59,382 nt of DNA from Negativibacillus sp. (lineage in GTDB: Bacteria; Bacillota; Clostridia; Oscillospirales; Ruminococcaceae), in assembly GCA_020024325.1 (NCBI GenBank), contig JAHHTY010000003.1:1-59382 (forward strand). The letters run 5' to 3'. Below, piece by piece: positions 42,628-51,203 of this stretch. The notes under the pieces were generated by a model that saw only the letters and a list, made by a program, of their open reading frames with translations, did not search any database and was not told the DNA's origin. The translations under genes were made by a program, and so were the position numbers. The stretch's first letter is position 1; each line of letters starts with the position of its first letter.

Positions 42628-43608
42628 TTACTCGCCCAACATTGTGGCTGTTTGTGCAATTTCCTGCGGAATTTCTATACCGATTGCTTTTGCTGTATTC
42701 GGGTTAATAAAGGTTCCAAACTGATTTAATGTTTCTGCCGGAACCTCGCTGACCGGTGTTCCCTCCAAAATCTTTTGGGCGATGTGTGCAGTCTGTTTTC
42801 CAAGCTGACGATACTCGATTCCCACCGTTGCAAAGCCGCCATCATTTACCATCGAATCTGCTCCGGTATAAATTGGAATCTTATGTTCGATTCCTACCTG
42901 AGCTAAAGTTTGCATTGCCTGTGCGATTGTATTATCAATCGGAACGTAAATTGCATCGACATCCTGTGCAAGTTTTTGAGCTGCCTGCTGCAATTCGGAG
43001 ATTTCACTGATTGTTACAAGCTCCGTTTTATAACCCATTTTTTCTGCTTCTCTGATTGCTTTTTCGGCTGTTACCTGTGCATTGATTTCTGATGCGGTAT
43101 AGAGAAAACCGATTTTTTTAACCTGCGGGGTCAGTTGTTTGCACAGCTGCATAACCTGATCTACCGGGATTGCATCGGAAGTGCCGGTAACGTTTTTGTT
43201 TGGTTTTTGCATATCTTCCATCAGTTTTGCCTCGACAGGGTCGGTAACGGCGGAAAAGACAATCGGAATATCCGAAGTTGCTGCCGCTGCTGCCTGAGCA
43301 GTTGGTGTTGCTATTGCTACAATCATATCTACCTTATCGCCCACAAATTTTTTACAAATGGTTCCTAGATTACTTTGTTCACCCTGTGCATTTTGAATCT
43401 GAAACTCTACCTTATCTTCCCCATAACCCAATGTTTCCATTTCCTCTAAAAAGGCTTCTCGGATGGTATCCAGAGAGCGATGTTCCATAATCTGCACAAC
43501 ACCAATCTGAATTTTTCCTTCATCTGAAGATGGGGTGTTGCTGCATCCTACCATTGTTGCTGCCAATAAAGCTGCCATCATCACACTCATCATTTTTTTC
43601 ATCATCAT
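42628..43608 (-). CDS. trpX: ABC transporter substrate-binding lipoprotein (tryptophan-uptake type)
   Basis: The 326 aa begin with a lipoprotein signal ending in MVGC (Cys22). They continue as a two-lobed periplasmic-binding fold of the ABC_sub_bind family (IGVVQIMEHRSLDTIREAF near 35-53; IATPTAQAAAAATSDIPIVFSAV near 105-127; YVPIDNTIAQAM near 205). This family includes TrpX of firmicute trpXYZ operons. ATG at 43608 follows AAGGAGTTGT. The upstream T-box supports an amino-acid substrate, with tryptophan favoured by the specifier. Confidence 0.9.
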   Translation of the reverse strand: MMMKKMMSVMMAALLAATMVGCSNTPSSDEGKIQIGVVQIMEHRSLDTIREAFLEEMETLGYGEDKVEFQIQNAQGEQSNLGTICKKFVGDKVDMIVAIATPTAQAAAAATSDIPIVFSAVTDPVEAKLMEDMQKPNKNVTGTSDAIPVDQVMQLCKQLTPQVKKIGFLYTASEINAQVTAEKAIREAEKMGYKTELVTISEISELQQAAQKLAQDVDAIYVPIDNTIAQAMQTLAQVGIEHKIPIYTGADSMVNDGGFATVGIEYRQLGKQTAHIAQKILEGTPVSEVPAETLNQFGTFINPNTAKAIGIEIPQEIAQTATMLGE

Positions 43609-43689
43609 ACAACTCCTTCAATTATGCGGATTGTCCGCCATTTTTAATTGAATCGGCTTTTTGTTATCAGTGGGTTTTAGGGAATAAAA

Positions 43690-43945
43690 AAAGCACCTGT
43701 CCCCATAACAAGGACAGATGCTAAAAATCTGCGGTACCACCTTGATTGACGTATAACACGCCCACCTCCAACAGAATGCCAACACATTCCTGACCGATAA
43801 CGCCGGTCACAGCGTCAGAGGATACTGAGAGAAAAACTCCGTTCGCTCTGCCCTCAAGGGTCCATTTGTCTGAATCGTTTCCTGCCGAAATCGCAGCACC
43901 TTCGGCTCTCTGTGAGGTCGTGTCCAGTTTTATCTCCCTATCAAC
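43690..43945 (-). promoter_or_regulatory. T-box riboswitch, apparent tRNA-Trp (UGG) specifier
   Basis: The minus-strand leader of trpXYZ has every T-box landmark. The 5' Stem I begins near 43940 (GGGAGATAAAACTGGACACG), and the apical AGAGAGCC...GGTGCTGCGA segment lies about 43891-43912. The specifier region AAATGGACC has TGG at 43864-43862. The antiterminator T-box sequence AAGGTGGTACCGC is about 43731-43743, with UGGU to pair with uncharged tRNA NCCA. The terminator is AGCATCTGTCC with GGACAGGTGCT (43691-43722) followed by seven Ts. Uncharged tRNA-Trp should allow read-through into the transporter genes. Confidence 0.92.
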
Positions 43946-43967
43946 GGTTTTTATTTTACTTTAAACT

Positions 43968-43996
43968 ATTAAAGCATATTCTTTTTTATTTGTCAA
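43968..43996 (-). promoter_or_regulatory. Sigma-A promoter for the T-box/trpXYZ operon
   Basis: TTGACA (43991-43996) and TTTAAT (43968-43973) on the minus strand are 17 bp apart, and TGC gives an extended -10. The predicted start is about 15-20 nt before Stem I of the T-box. Confidence 0.85.
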
Positions 43997-44240
43997 GTGT
44001 TTTTTAAGATTTTTTATTTATAAAGAAAATATTTACCCTACATTTAAAAAAATCCGATGTGCTATTTTTTTAATGCAAATAAATGAAATCTAACGAACGA
44101 ATAATTTTTAGATGAATAAAGTATTTTCCATCTAAAAGCAATAGACTTCCGATTTTGCAGACCTTTTCTCCTACCATCTTAACAGCTGTGAGTTTTGGCA
44201 GGAAATTCTCTATACAATTTTTTCAAGCAGTTCGATGATT
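43997..44240. other. AT-rich gap downstream of aroQ
   Basis: About 240 bp separate the aroQ stop from the trpXYZ promoter. I found no convincing intrinsic terminator for the aroF-tyrA-aroQ transcript and no gene. Some read-through toward trpXYZ is possible. Confidence 0.4.
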
Positions 44241-44534
44241 TTAGCTGAACGAATTATGAGAATTATGTTTAAGGTCAAGCTGACGCTGTTGATTCTTCTT
44301 GCTTTCGTCCATAATACATTGATAAATTTCAGTCAAAGCCTGTTTATATTCTTCCTTAGTGAAAGAGCAAACTTTGTCGATTACCTCTTTTTCTCTTTGT
44401 GGGTGATAAACCGGAAGCTGATGTGCCTTTTTATATTCCGCTACTTCGTTGGTAATCTCCATTCTTTCGGTCAGCAAAACGGTAATCTGCTGATCCAACA
44501 GGTCAATTTTCTTACGAATCTCTTCCAAATCCAT
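44241..44534 (-). CDS. aroQ: Chorismate mutase, AroQ class
   Basis: The enzyme rearranges chorismate to prephenate. The 97-aa all-helical protein carries the family residues: IRKKIDLLDQQITVLLTERMEI (5-26, with catalytic Arg and Asp), VAEYKKAHQLPVYHPQREKEVI (31-52) and a C-terminal helix with QALTEIYQCIMDES. ATG at 44534. It is 22 bp after tyrA, completing a three-gene aroF-tyrA-aroQ set. Confidence 0.93.
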   Translation of the reverse strand: MDLEEIRKKIDLLDQQITVLLTERMEITNEVAEYKKAHQLPVYHPQREKEVIDKVCSFTKEEYKQALTEIYQCIMDESKKNQQRQLDLKHNSHNSFS

Positions 44535-44556
44535 CTTTTACCGCTCCTCTCAGCAT

Positions 44557-45390
44557 TTATTTTGCGTTTAATGCTTCCTTGATGCGGCTTCCATCTGCCA
44601 ACAACTGTATCAAACGCTGTTCATCCTTTTCTGCAATTGCATGACGATATTCTTGCAAGCTGGAAATCAGTATATCCAAATCGTCCAACAGATTTTGGCG
44701 ATTGAGCAAAAACAGTTCGCTCCACATAACAGGATTCAGCTTTGCTACACGAGTCAAATCTTGGAAGCTTCCGCCGGTATAACCTTTATAGTTCATACAC
44801 AACGGATTTTTAATGTAAGCGTTGGAAAGAATATGGGCTAACTGTGAAGTATAACCTATCATCTTGTCGTGACTGTCCGGGTCGGTGAAAACAATCCGTT
44901 CAAATCCGATTTCTGTGCAGAGCTGATGCACCTTTTCCAGTGCCCACGAATCGGTGAAAATAGGTGTGAGAATCATGCTCGCGTGGCAAAACAGGGTTGC
45001 ACTGGAATTTTGATAACCCCATTGCTCCTTGCCTGCCATTGGGTGTCCACCAATAAACTCAACCTGATGGCTTTTACATAAATTTGCTACCTGTGAAACG
45101 ATGGCTTTTTTTACACCGCAAATATCCATAACGATACAGCCTTTTTTTAGCTTTGAGATATTTTCTTTGATAACATCCACCGCAGCTTGTGGGAACAAAG
45201 CCACAATCAAAATATCAGGGCGGCTGTAATCGCTCAGCACCTCATCAATTGTCCCCTCTTGCAATGCCTGTTCCATCGTCGATTCATCTACATCCAATCC
45301 CAAGACGGTATTGTTGGTGTTTGCCTTGATTGCTTTTGCAAGGGAAGCACCAATCAGACCCAGCCCCACAATTCCAATGGTTTCCTTCAT
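44557..45390 (-). CDS. tyrA: Prephenate dehydrogenase
   Basis: TyrA oxidatively decarboxylates prephenate to 4-hydroxyphenylpyruvate for tyrosine. The 277 aa start with the NAD(P) Rossmann motif GIVGLGLIGASLAKA (about 5-19). They include VDICGVKKAIV (about 92), the catalytic His in GGHPMAGKEQWGYQ (about 113-126) and the helical C-terminal domain with MIGYTSQLAHILS and YTGGSFQDLTRVAK. No ACT domain is present. ATG at 45390. Confidence 0.95.
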   Translation of the reverse strand: MKETIGIVGLGLIGASLAKAIKANTNNTVLGLDVDESTMEQALQEGTIDEVLSDYSRPDILIVALFPQAAVDVIKENISKLKKGCIVMDICGVKKAIVSQVANLCKSHQVEFIGGHPMAGKEQWGYQNSSATLFCHASMILTPIFTDSWALEKVHQLCTEIGFERIVFTDPDSHDKMIGYTSQLAHILSNAYIKNPLCMNYKGYTGGSFQDLTRVAKLNPVMWSELFLLNRQNLLDDLDILISSLQEYRHAIAEKDEQRLIQLLADGSRIKEALNAK

Positions 45391-45411
45391 TTTGCGTCTT
45401 CTCTCCTATTC

Positions 45412-46419
45412 TTACAGGGTTTTGAAGAACTCGGCAGTTTTCTGTACTTTTTTCATCAGACTGTCAAATTGTTCCGGACGCAGGGACTGAGCTCCGTCAC
45501 ACAAAGCCTTTGGTGGGTCGTTGTGAACTTCGATCATAACGCCGTCTGCTCCGGCAGCAATGGCAGCCAGTGTCATTGGTTCCACCATCCACGGAATACC
45601 GGTTGCATGGCTAGGGTCAATCATAACCGGCAGGTGGGACAGTTTTTTGAGCATTGGTACTGCGGACATATCCAGTGTGTTGCGTGTTTTTGTTTCAAAG
45701 GTACGGATTCCTCTTTCACACAGGATAACCTTTTCATTGCCCTGTGCCATAATGTATTCTGCACTCATCAAAAATTCTTCAATGGTAGCAGACATTCCAC
45801 GTTTTAGCAGAATAGGTTTGTCCAATTTTCCAAGCTGTTTGAGCAGCTCGAAGTTCTGCATATTTCTTGCACCTACCTGAATGACATCTACATCGTCAAA
45901 CAGGTCAATGTCTTCATAGCTCATAATTTCGGTAACAATCGGCAATCCTGTTTCTTTTTTTGCCTGAGAAAGCAAAGAGATTCCTTCTCCTCTTAATCCC
46001 TGAAAAGCATATGGAGAAGTGCGTGGTTTAAATGCACCGCCTCGCAACAAGCTTGCACCGGATGCCTTCACTGCCTGTGCCACCTGACAAATCTGCTGTG
46101 GAGTTTCTACCGAGCAAGGACCTGCAATAACCTGAAAGTTTCCACCACCGATTTTTGCAGAGCCAACTTCAATCACAGTATCCTGTGGGTGAAATTTTCG
46201 GTTTGCTTTTTTGTATGGTTCCTGGATTCGTTTTACCTCTTCAACAATATCCATAGAAGCAACTTTGCCGATATCAATTTTGGTGGTATCTCCCACAAGA
46301 CCCATCAAAGTGGTATTGACACCCTGGGACAGATGAATTTGCAAACCCATTTCTTCAAATTCTTTTTTTAACTTGTCAATCTGTTCCTGTTCGGCAGATT
46401 GTTTCATAATAACGATCAT
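45412..46419 (-). CDS. aroF: 3-deoxy-7-phosphoheptulonate (DAHP) synthase, AroF type
   Basis: This enzyme condenses PEP and erythrose-4-phosphate as the first step of the shikimate pathway. The 336 aa have an N-terminal ferredoxin-like regulatory domain (1-70) and the type I-beta catalytic barrel: FQVIAGPCSVE (about 97-107), LRGGAFKPRTSPYAFQGL (about 124-141), LKRGMSATIEEFLMSAEYI (about 203-221) and IDPSHATG (about 255). ATG at 46419 follows AGAGGAGAAA; the longer frame to 46467 is not supported. It heads the aroF-tyrA-aroQ operon. Confidence 0.95.
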   Translation of the reverse strand: MIVIMKQSAEQEQIDKLKKEFEEMGLQIHLSQGVNTTLMGLVGDTTKIDIGKVASMDIVEEVKRIQEPYKKANRKFHPQDTVIEVGSAKIGGGNFQVIAGPCSVETPQQICQVAQAVKASGASLLRGGAFKPRTSPYAFQGLRGEGISLLSQAKKETGLPIVTEIMSYEDIDLFDDVDVIQVGARNMQNFELLKQLGKLDKPILLKRGMSATIEEFLMSAEYIMAQGNEKVILCERGIRTFETKTRNTLDMSAVPMLKKLSHLPVMIDPSHATGIPWMVEPMTLAAIAAGADGVMIEVHNDPPKALCDGAQSLRPEQFDSLMKKVQKTAEFFKTL

Positions 46420-46504
46420 GACTATTTCTCCTCTATTTTTAAAAATTTTGGTGGATTCATTACACAAAAATTAGCCCACACCTTTACTTCTTTGCTTTCC
46501 TCAA

Positions 46505-46533
46505 AGTATACTAAAGTGTGGACTAAAAATCAA
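46505..46533 (-). promoter_or_regulatory. Sigma-A promoter of aroF-tyrA-aroQ with flanking inverted repeats
   Basis: TTGATT (46528-46533) and TATACT (46505-46510) on the minus strand are 17 bp apart. An imperfect inverted repeat flanks the -10 (46473-46486 with 46511-46524), and a perfect 12-bp one encloses it (46459-46470 with 46547-46558). An operator function is an inference. Confidence 0.7.
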
Positions 46534-46566
46534 TAGCTGAATTGGCTTTTTGTGTAATTTATCGCT

Positions 46567-48141
46567 TTAAACCGCTAATTTCTTGTTAGACGAGGTTAAT
46601 TTCAGCACTTTGTCGAAATTTTTTAGGTTTTCCTGTGATACATCATGTGTGATAAAGAGAATTGTTTTATCTAACTTCAGCAGTTCTTGTTGGAGTTGTT
46701 CGGCATTGATATGGTCTACTGCGGAAAGTGATTCGTCCATCAAAATAATTTGTTTTTCTGCCGCTACTGCTCGAACAAGCTGCATCATTTGGTTTTCTCC
46801 GCCACTCAACTCCTGTGCGTTTGCTTTTTCCAAAAGACTGTCGATCTTCGGATTTTTAAAATAGCGGAGGGTTTGTGTCACCTTGCTTTCGGGGTAAGTT
46901 CCAAACACTGTTGCGTTTTCAGTAAAAGAAGCATGGAAAATGTGTTCAAACTGGTTAATGCAAATCATAATTTTGCTGGTATCCATCCCTGAAAATTCCT
47001 TGCCGTCAATCAAGATTTTCCCTTCATCCGGTATAACATATTGCATCAGCAGATTTAAAATAGTGGATTTTCCGGTGCCGCTTGGTCCTATGATTGCGTA
47101 CTTTTTGCCCTTTTCAAAGGTATGGGAAAAGTGAGAAAAAGTAAAATCGCCCAATGTAACGGACACATCCTGAAATTCGATTGCCGAGTGAAACTCATTA
47201 ACGGAAAGAGGCTTCGGAGTTTTTGTGTTGATAAGTTTCAGTGTTTTTTCGGTAGCTGCACGGGAAGCATTTAAACTGTTGATATCTTTTAAGATATAGG
47301 AAACCGGATAGCAGAAAGACTGGATATATCCCAATGCTGCACTGGCAATGCCGACTGTGATTTCTCCCTGAAAAAGTAAAACACCAATCACGGCAAACAC
47401 AATCCATTCCAAAAAGTACATACTGCTACCGGTTGTCACATTTGTTAATGTGTTAAACTTTCCAAAATGATACCTTTTTTCTTCGGTATCTTCCAGTACT
47501 TGCTTATGTCGTTGGGAGATACTTTGTCTTGTTTCGTTGTTCACAAAACAAAATCCCGAAAGCAGGTCACGAATGGCATCAACGTAAGCAGCCATTCCCG
47601 AAAGATGGTCGGCCTTTCTCTGAGAGAGATGTTTTCCTGTCAATTTTGGAACAACCAGACTGAAAAAAGAGCTGAGAATAATCACGATTGCCAGACGATA
47701 ATCGAGATTAAAGAGGAAAAATCCATAAACAAAAAGTTGGAACAGTGTCTGAATGATTTCAACGTAACTCTCTATGTACTGTTCACAGGCAGCAAAATCA
47801 TTATTAAAAATCGAGATATAATCGGATACACCATACTTTTTAAAATCGGTATAGTCCTTTAAAAGCAAAGAATCGAACAAATCCTGCTTCATTAAAATAC
47901 CGGCTTCTTTTCTCAGCTTCCAAGTATGACGCTGGCTGATGTATTCAAAAATCATTCCTACCGCAATCGCCACAAGATAAAGCATCACGATTATCATAGC
48001 CCCGCCCATACCTCTTGAAAAATCATAGTCAAACAGCAGTTTTGTGATATACGGCATAGCGGCAACACCGATAATGGAAATAAATGCTGTTATGATTTTG
48101 ATAAAAATTGTCACTTTTAATTTTGCAAAATACCTTTTCAT
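46567..48141 (-). CDS. ABC exporter, fused membrane and ATPase domains
   Basis: The 524-aa half-transporter has a six-span membrane domain (about 10-290; hydrophobic at 12-33, 46-66, 125-145, 150-168, 245-262, 275-290) and a C-terminal ATPase. The ATPase has Walker A IIGPSGTGKSTIL (about 347-359), Q-loop MICINQF, signature ELSGGENQMMQLVRA (about 447-461) and Walker B QIILMDESLSAVD with switch His in LFITHDVSQ. It resembles exporters for drugs or small peptides and would work as a dimer. No partner or peptide gene is adjacent, so the cargo is unknown. ATG at 48141 after GGAGGAG. Confidence 0.9.
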   Translation of the reverse strand: MKRYFAKLKVTIFIKIITAFISIIGVAAMPYITKLLFDYDFSRGMGGAMIIVMLYLVAIAVGMIFEYISQRHTWKLRKEAGILMKQDLFDSLLLKDYTDFKKYGVSDYISIFNNDFAACEQYIESYVEIIQTLFQLFVYGFFLFNLDYRLAIVIILSSFFSLVVPKLTGKHLSQRKADHLSGMAAYVDAIRDLLSGFCFVNNETRQSISQRHKQVLEDTEEKRYHFGKFNTLTNVTTGSSMYFLEWIVFAVIGVLLFQGEITVGIASAALGYIQSFCYPVSYILKDINSLNASRAATEKTLKLINTKTPKPLSVNEFHSAIEFQDVSVTLGDFTFSHFSHTFEKGKKYAIIGPSGTGKSTILNLLMQYVIPDEGKILIDGKEFSGMDTSKIMICINQFEHIFHASFTENATVFGTYPESKVTQTLRYFKNPKIDSLLEKANAQELSGGENQMMQLVRAVAAEKQIILMDESLSAVDHINAEQLQQELLKLDKTILFITHDVSQENLKNFDKVLKLTSSNKKLAV

Positions 48142-48300
48142 CTTCTCCTCCTTCTTTACTGTTCAAATTGAACTCGAATCGTTACAACCTTTCACCGTTT
48201 TACACTATACATCCGTCTTGATGAAAATTATCTTGTAATTTTAATGCAACTTAATTACCCGTTTATGGCAAAAATATTACATAAAAATTACAACAGATTG

Positions 48301-48329
48301 ATTATAACACACTTCTTTTTTCTTTACAA
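48301..48329 (-). promoter_or_regulatory. Sigma-A promoter of the ABC exporter
   Basis: TTGTAA (48324-48329) and TATAAT (48301-48306) on the minus strand are 17 bp apart, with TGT before the -10. The transcript would have a leader of about 150 nt. Confidence 0.75.
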
Positions 48330-48540
48330 TCTATTGAAAAGTTTTTGTCAAAGAATATCCGATTTGTACAATATGCTGTCTTTTTCATGATGAAAAGCAT
48401 AGTGAAAAGAAACAAGGATTTTTTATAGTATTAGGTCCGTATTCGTTGAGCATTAAAAGTATGAGGAACTGAATTTTCCACACAACAAAAGGATTTTTAG
48501 CCTCTATGATGACTTTTTTCATCTCATTTTGAGCAAAAGA

Positions 48541-48573
48541 AAAGCAGAAAACCCTCGATGGATTTCCTGCTTT
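48541..48573 (-). terminator. Intrinsic terminator of the rimP-truB operon
   Basis: The arms 48541-48553 and 48560-48573 pair around a short loop (AAAGCAG with CTGCTTT at the base, one or two mismatches) and are followed on the minus strand by TTTTCTTTT. It lies about 150 bp past the truB stop. Confidence 0.65.
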
Positions 48574-48725
48574 GTGTATCACAATCTATTTTGTTGCTTC
48601 ATAAAGAAGTTTCAGCAAAGAAAAGTGTATCATTTTCCTTTAGAATATTTCGGAGTTTATCTAATCATTGCCGTAAATCGTGATTGCCACTGTTTTATAA
48701 ACATAATATCGAAATTCAAGCCTTT

Positions 48726-49634
48726 TTACCCGATTAAGGCAAACAATTTTTTCAATTTTAATACGCCGTTTTCCCTGTCGGCAAAGCTGATGCCAAGGAA
48801 AGTTCCGTCTTCGCCCACAACGCAGATGTCACCGCCATCCCCCTGCTGTACAGGAAGCTGCAAGCGGTTTAAATCCAGCTTTACCCCATTACGGTACATG
48901 GTTTCCTGTTTTCCGCTCAACGAAAGCTGTGGTAAATCGGAAAACAAAGAAGCAATCGGGAGCAGTTGATCTGTAAGTGTACCTTGCTGAGAAAGCTGTT
49001 CTGCTTGTTCCAAAGTAAGGCTGTCTGCAAGAGAAAAACCTGCCGCTTCGGTACGGCGAAGTGCAGTCATTGTTGCTCCGCAGCCCAAAGCCTCGCCAAT
49101 ATCGGCACAGAGGGTGCGGATATAAGTTCCCTTAGAGCAGGCAACATCAATTTTGTAGCGGTGATTTTCTTCATCGCCATCCAACAATTCCAGGTGGGTG
49201 ATGGTAACAGGACGTTTTTCCCGTTCAATCTCGATTCCCTGGCGAGCTAAATCATACAGACGTTTTCCGTTAATTTGAATTGCCGAGTACATTGGAGGCA
49301 GCTGCATGATTTCTCCGCGAAACTGTTCCAAAGCCGCTTCCACTTCAGCTTTACCAACTAAAACTTCGCTTCTGCTGAGTACCCTTCCGGTAGCATCTAA
49401 AGTATCGGTGGTATAACCCAGCTCAAAAACTGCGGTATATCGTTTATTTTGGTTCGGCAAAATATCACTGCACTTTGTTGCACGTCCCACAAAAATGGGC
49501 AGCACTCCGGTTGCCATTGGGTCCAATGTTCCGGCGTGTCCTACTTTACGTGTTCCCAAAAGTCGGCGCATTTTTGCCACCATATCAAAGGAGGTAAAAT
49601 CCTCCGGCTTATCCATGATAATGATTCCGTCCAA
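48726..49634 (-). CDS. truB: tRNA pseudouridine(55) synthase
   Basis: TruB makes pseudouridine 55 in the T-loop of tRNAs. The 302 aa include GIIIMDKPEDFTSFDMV (3-19), KVGHAGTLDPMATGVLPI with the catalytic Asp (about 32-49), YTTDTLDATG (about 75) and CSKGTYIRTLCADIGEALG (about 170-188). A C-terminal PUA-like region follows. The start is TTG at 49634, 8 nt after GGGGGAA. It is the last gene of the operon. Confidence 0.96.
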   Translation of the reverse strand: MDGIIIMDKPEDFTSFDMVAKMRRLLGTRKVGHAGTLDPMATGVLPIFVGRATKCSDILPNQNKRYTAVFELGYTTDTLDATGRVLSRSEVLVGKAEVEAALEQFRGEIMQLPPMYSAIQINGKRLYDLARQGIEIEREKRPVTITHLELLDGDEENHRYKIDVACSKGTYIRTLCADIGEALGCGATMTALRRTEAAGFSLADSLTLEQAEQLSQQGTLTDQLLPIASLFSDLPQLSLSGKQETMYRNGVKLDLNRLQLPVQQGDGGDICVVGEDGTFLGISFADRENGVLKLKKLFALIG

Positions 49635-49662
49635 GTGTGTTCCCCCTGTCCTATTTTACCCT

Positions 49663-50682
49663 TTACTTTTTCGGGGTTCCAAATTCTCCCTGCAAAGTGC
49701 AAAGCTCTGAGGAATCCAGTTCTTCCCGAACGGAGCAAAGCACACGAGAGCAGACCTCTTGCAGGGGAAGTCCGCTGATTGTGCAGCCTGCTGCTGCAAT
49801 GTGACCGCCTCCGCCCAAACGATGGCAAATTTTACTTGCATTTACTGTTCCTTCGGTGCGGACAGAAATTTTGTAGCCTTGCTTATTTTTCAGCTGGCGA
49901 ATGGTTACACCAACCAAAACACCCTCGATATCCCTTGGGATAGTCGAAAGTCCATCTGGTTCACCTTCTGTAACACCACAATTTTGAATGGTATCCCGCA
50001 TCAGGGTAATGATGGCACACCTGCCGTCCAGTTCATAACGCAGACTTTGCAGGGCTGCAAGCATCAGCGAAATTTTTTCGCGTCTGACATTTTCATATAA
50101 GACATGATGAATGTGTCTGGTATCTGCACCAGCCTGCATCAATCTTTCTGCAACATGGTGTGTATACACAGTGACAGAAGGGTATCGAAAGCAACCTGTA
50201 TCGGTAACCAATCCTGTATACAGACATTCGGCAATTTGCTTATCTATCTCAACCTGCATTGCCTCAATGACATCAAACATCAGTTCGCAAGTTGCTGCTG
50301 CATTTTCTGACAACAATAAGTTTTTTGCATATTCCCGATTGGAGATATGGTGGTCAATGCACAGATCCACCCGTTCTGCATACTGCTGAAGGCTTTCACC
50401 CAGCAGGGAGGTATCGGCTAAATCCACCGCGACAATATACTGCGGAACAAAATCGACTACATTATTTTGTTGAAAATGCAAGGTATCAAAATAAGAATAT
50501 CTTTGGGGAATTAGGTCATGACAAACCACACAGGCCTGTTTTCCCAAACGGTGAAGTGCATACATCAAAGCGTAACCGCTTCCCAAAGTATCTCCATCGG
50601 GATTTTTATGCGTTAAAATCAGAACATTGTCTGCTTTTTTTAACAGCTCGGCTGCCTGTACAACATCCAACTTCACGGACAT
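49663..50682 (-). CDS. nrnA: DHH/DHHA1 phosphoesterase, NrnA-type oligoribonuclease / pAp phosphatase
   Basis: NrnA degrades nanoRNAs and pAp. The 339 aa show the DHH-family metal motifs: THKNPDGDTLGSGYAL (about 24-39), VAVDLADT (about 84), CIDHHISN (about 108) and TGLVTDTGCFRY (about 156). The DHHA1 motif HRLGGGGHIAAAGC is near 290. ATG at 50682. It lies between rbfA and truB, its usual place in firmicutes. Confidence 0.93.
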   Translation of the reverse strand: MSVKLDVVQAAELLKKADNVLILTHKNPDGDTLGSGYALMYALHRLGKQACVVCHDLIPQRYSYFDTLHFQQNNVVDFVPQYIVAVDLADTSLLGESLQQYAERVDLCIDHHISNREYAKNLLLSENAAATCELMFDVIEAMQVEIDKQIAECLYTGLVTDTGCFRYPSVTVYTHHVAERLMQAGADTRHIHHVLYENVRREKISLMLAALQSLRYELDGRCAIITLMRDTIQNCGVTEGEPDGLSTIPRDIEGVLVGVTIRQLKNKQGYKISVRTEGTVNASKICHRLGGGGHIAAAGCTISGLPLQEVCSRVLCSVREELDSSELCTLQGEFGTPKK

Positions 50683-50733
50683 TTCCCATTTCCCCCTTTA
50701 TTTTTTAATCATCCGCAGCAAAGACAAGGAAAT

Positions 50734-51102
50734 TTATTCCTCGTCAGCAGCTTCGTCATCCTTTTTAATATCCAGACTATTTAAAATTCTTGCAATGTCT
50801 GCACTGTATTCGGTGGAATCATCTGCAATAAAGTGAAAATCGGGGATTCGACGCATTTTAATGCGTGCATTGACCTCATGTTTAATGAAGCCATTTGCAT
50901 TATTAAGTCCCTTTACCGCTTCTTTCGCTTTATCCAAACCATCAAGAGAGCTGACATATACTTTACAATGGGACATATCGTTGGACAGTTCGATTTTAAT
51001 AATAGTCAAAATCGAAGAAACTCTTGGGTCCTTAACATGGCGGATAATATCGGTCAGTTCTCTTTTTAAATCTTCACTGGTTCTTCCTACTCGAAAAGCC
51101 AT
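50734..51102 (-). CDS. rbfA: Ribosome-binding factor A
   Basis: RbfA is a 30S maturation and cold-adaptation factor. The 122 aa form a KH-like domain with RTSEDLKRELTDIIRHVKDPRV (about 7-28), SHCKVYVSSL (about 46) and the RRIPDFHFIADDS segment (about 88-100). An acidic tail follows. ATG at 51102, with AGGAGAAATATT upstream. It is about 100 bp downstream of infB. Confidence 0.95.
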   Translation of the reverse strand: MAFRVGRTSEDLKRELTDIIRHVKDPRVSSILTIIKIELSNDMSHCKVYVSSLDGLDKAKEAVKGLNNANGFIKHEVNARIKMRRIPDFHFIADDSTEYSADIARILNSLDIKKDDEAADEE

Positions 51103-51203
51103 AATATTTCTCCTTTCAACAAGGTTTATTTCGATTGAAAAAGATGAGGACTGAAAACAGATTCAGTCCTCATTCAATTCATAAAGTCATCAATACAACG
51201 AGA

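Larger units (their letters stand above)
48142..48725. other. Gap between the exporter and truB
   Basis: These 584 bp hold the exporter promoter (48301-48329), a roughly 150-nt AT-rich exporter leader, and the truB operon terminator (48541-48573). A 65-codon minus-strand frame (48385-48582) has no family resemblance and overlaps the terminator, so I do not call it. Confidence 0.5.

Noticed and set aside
48385..48582. 65-codon minus-strand frame between the exporter and truB
   Set aside because: It overlaps the truB terminator hairpin, has no ribosome binding site and no recognisable sequence.
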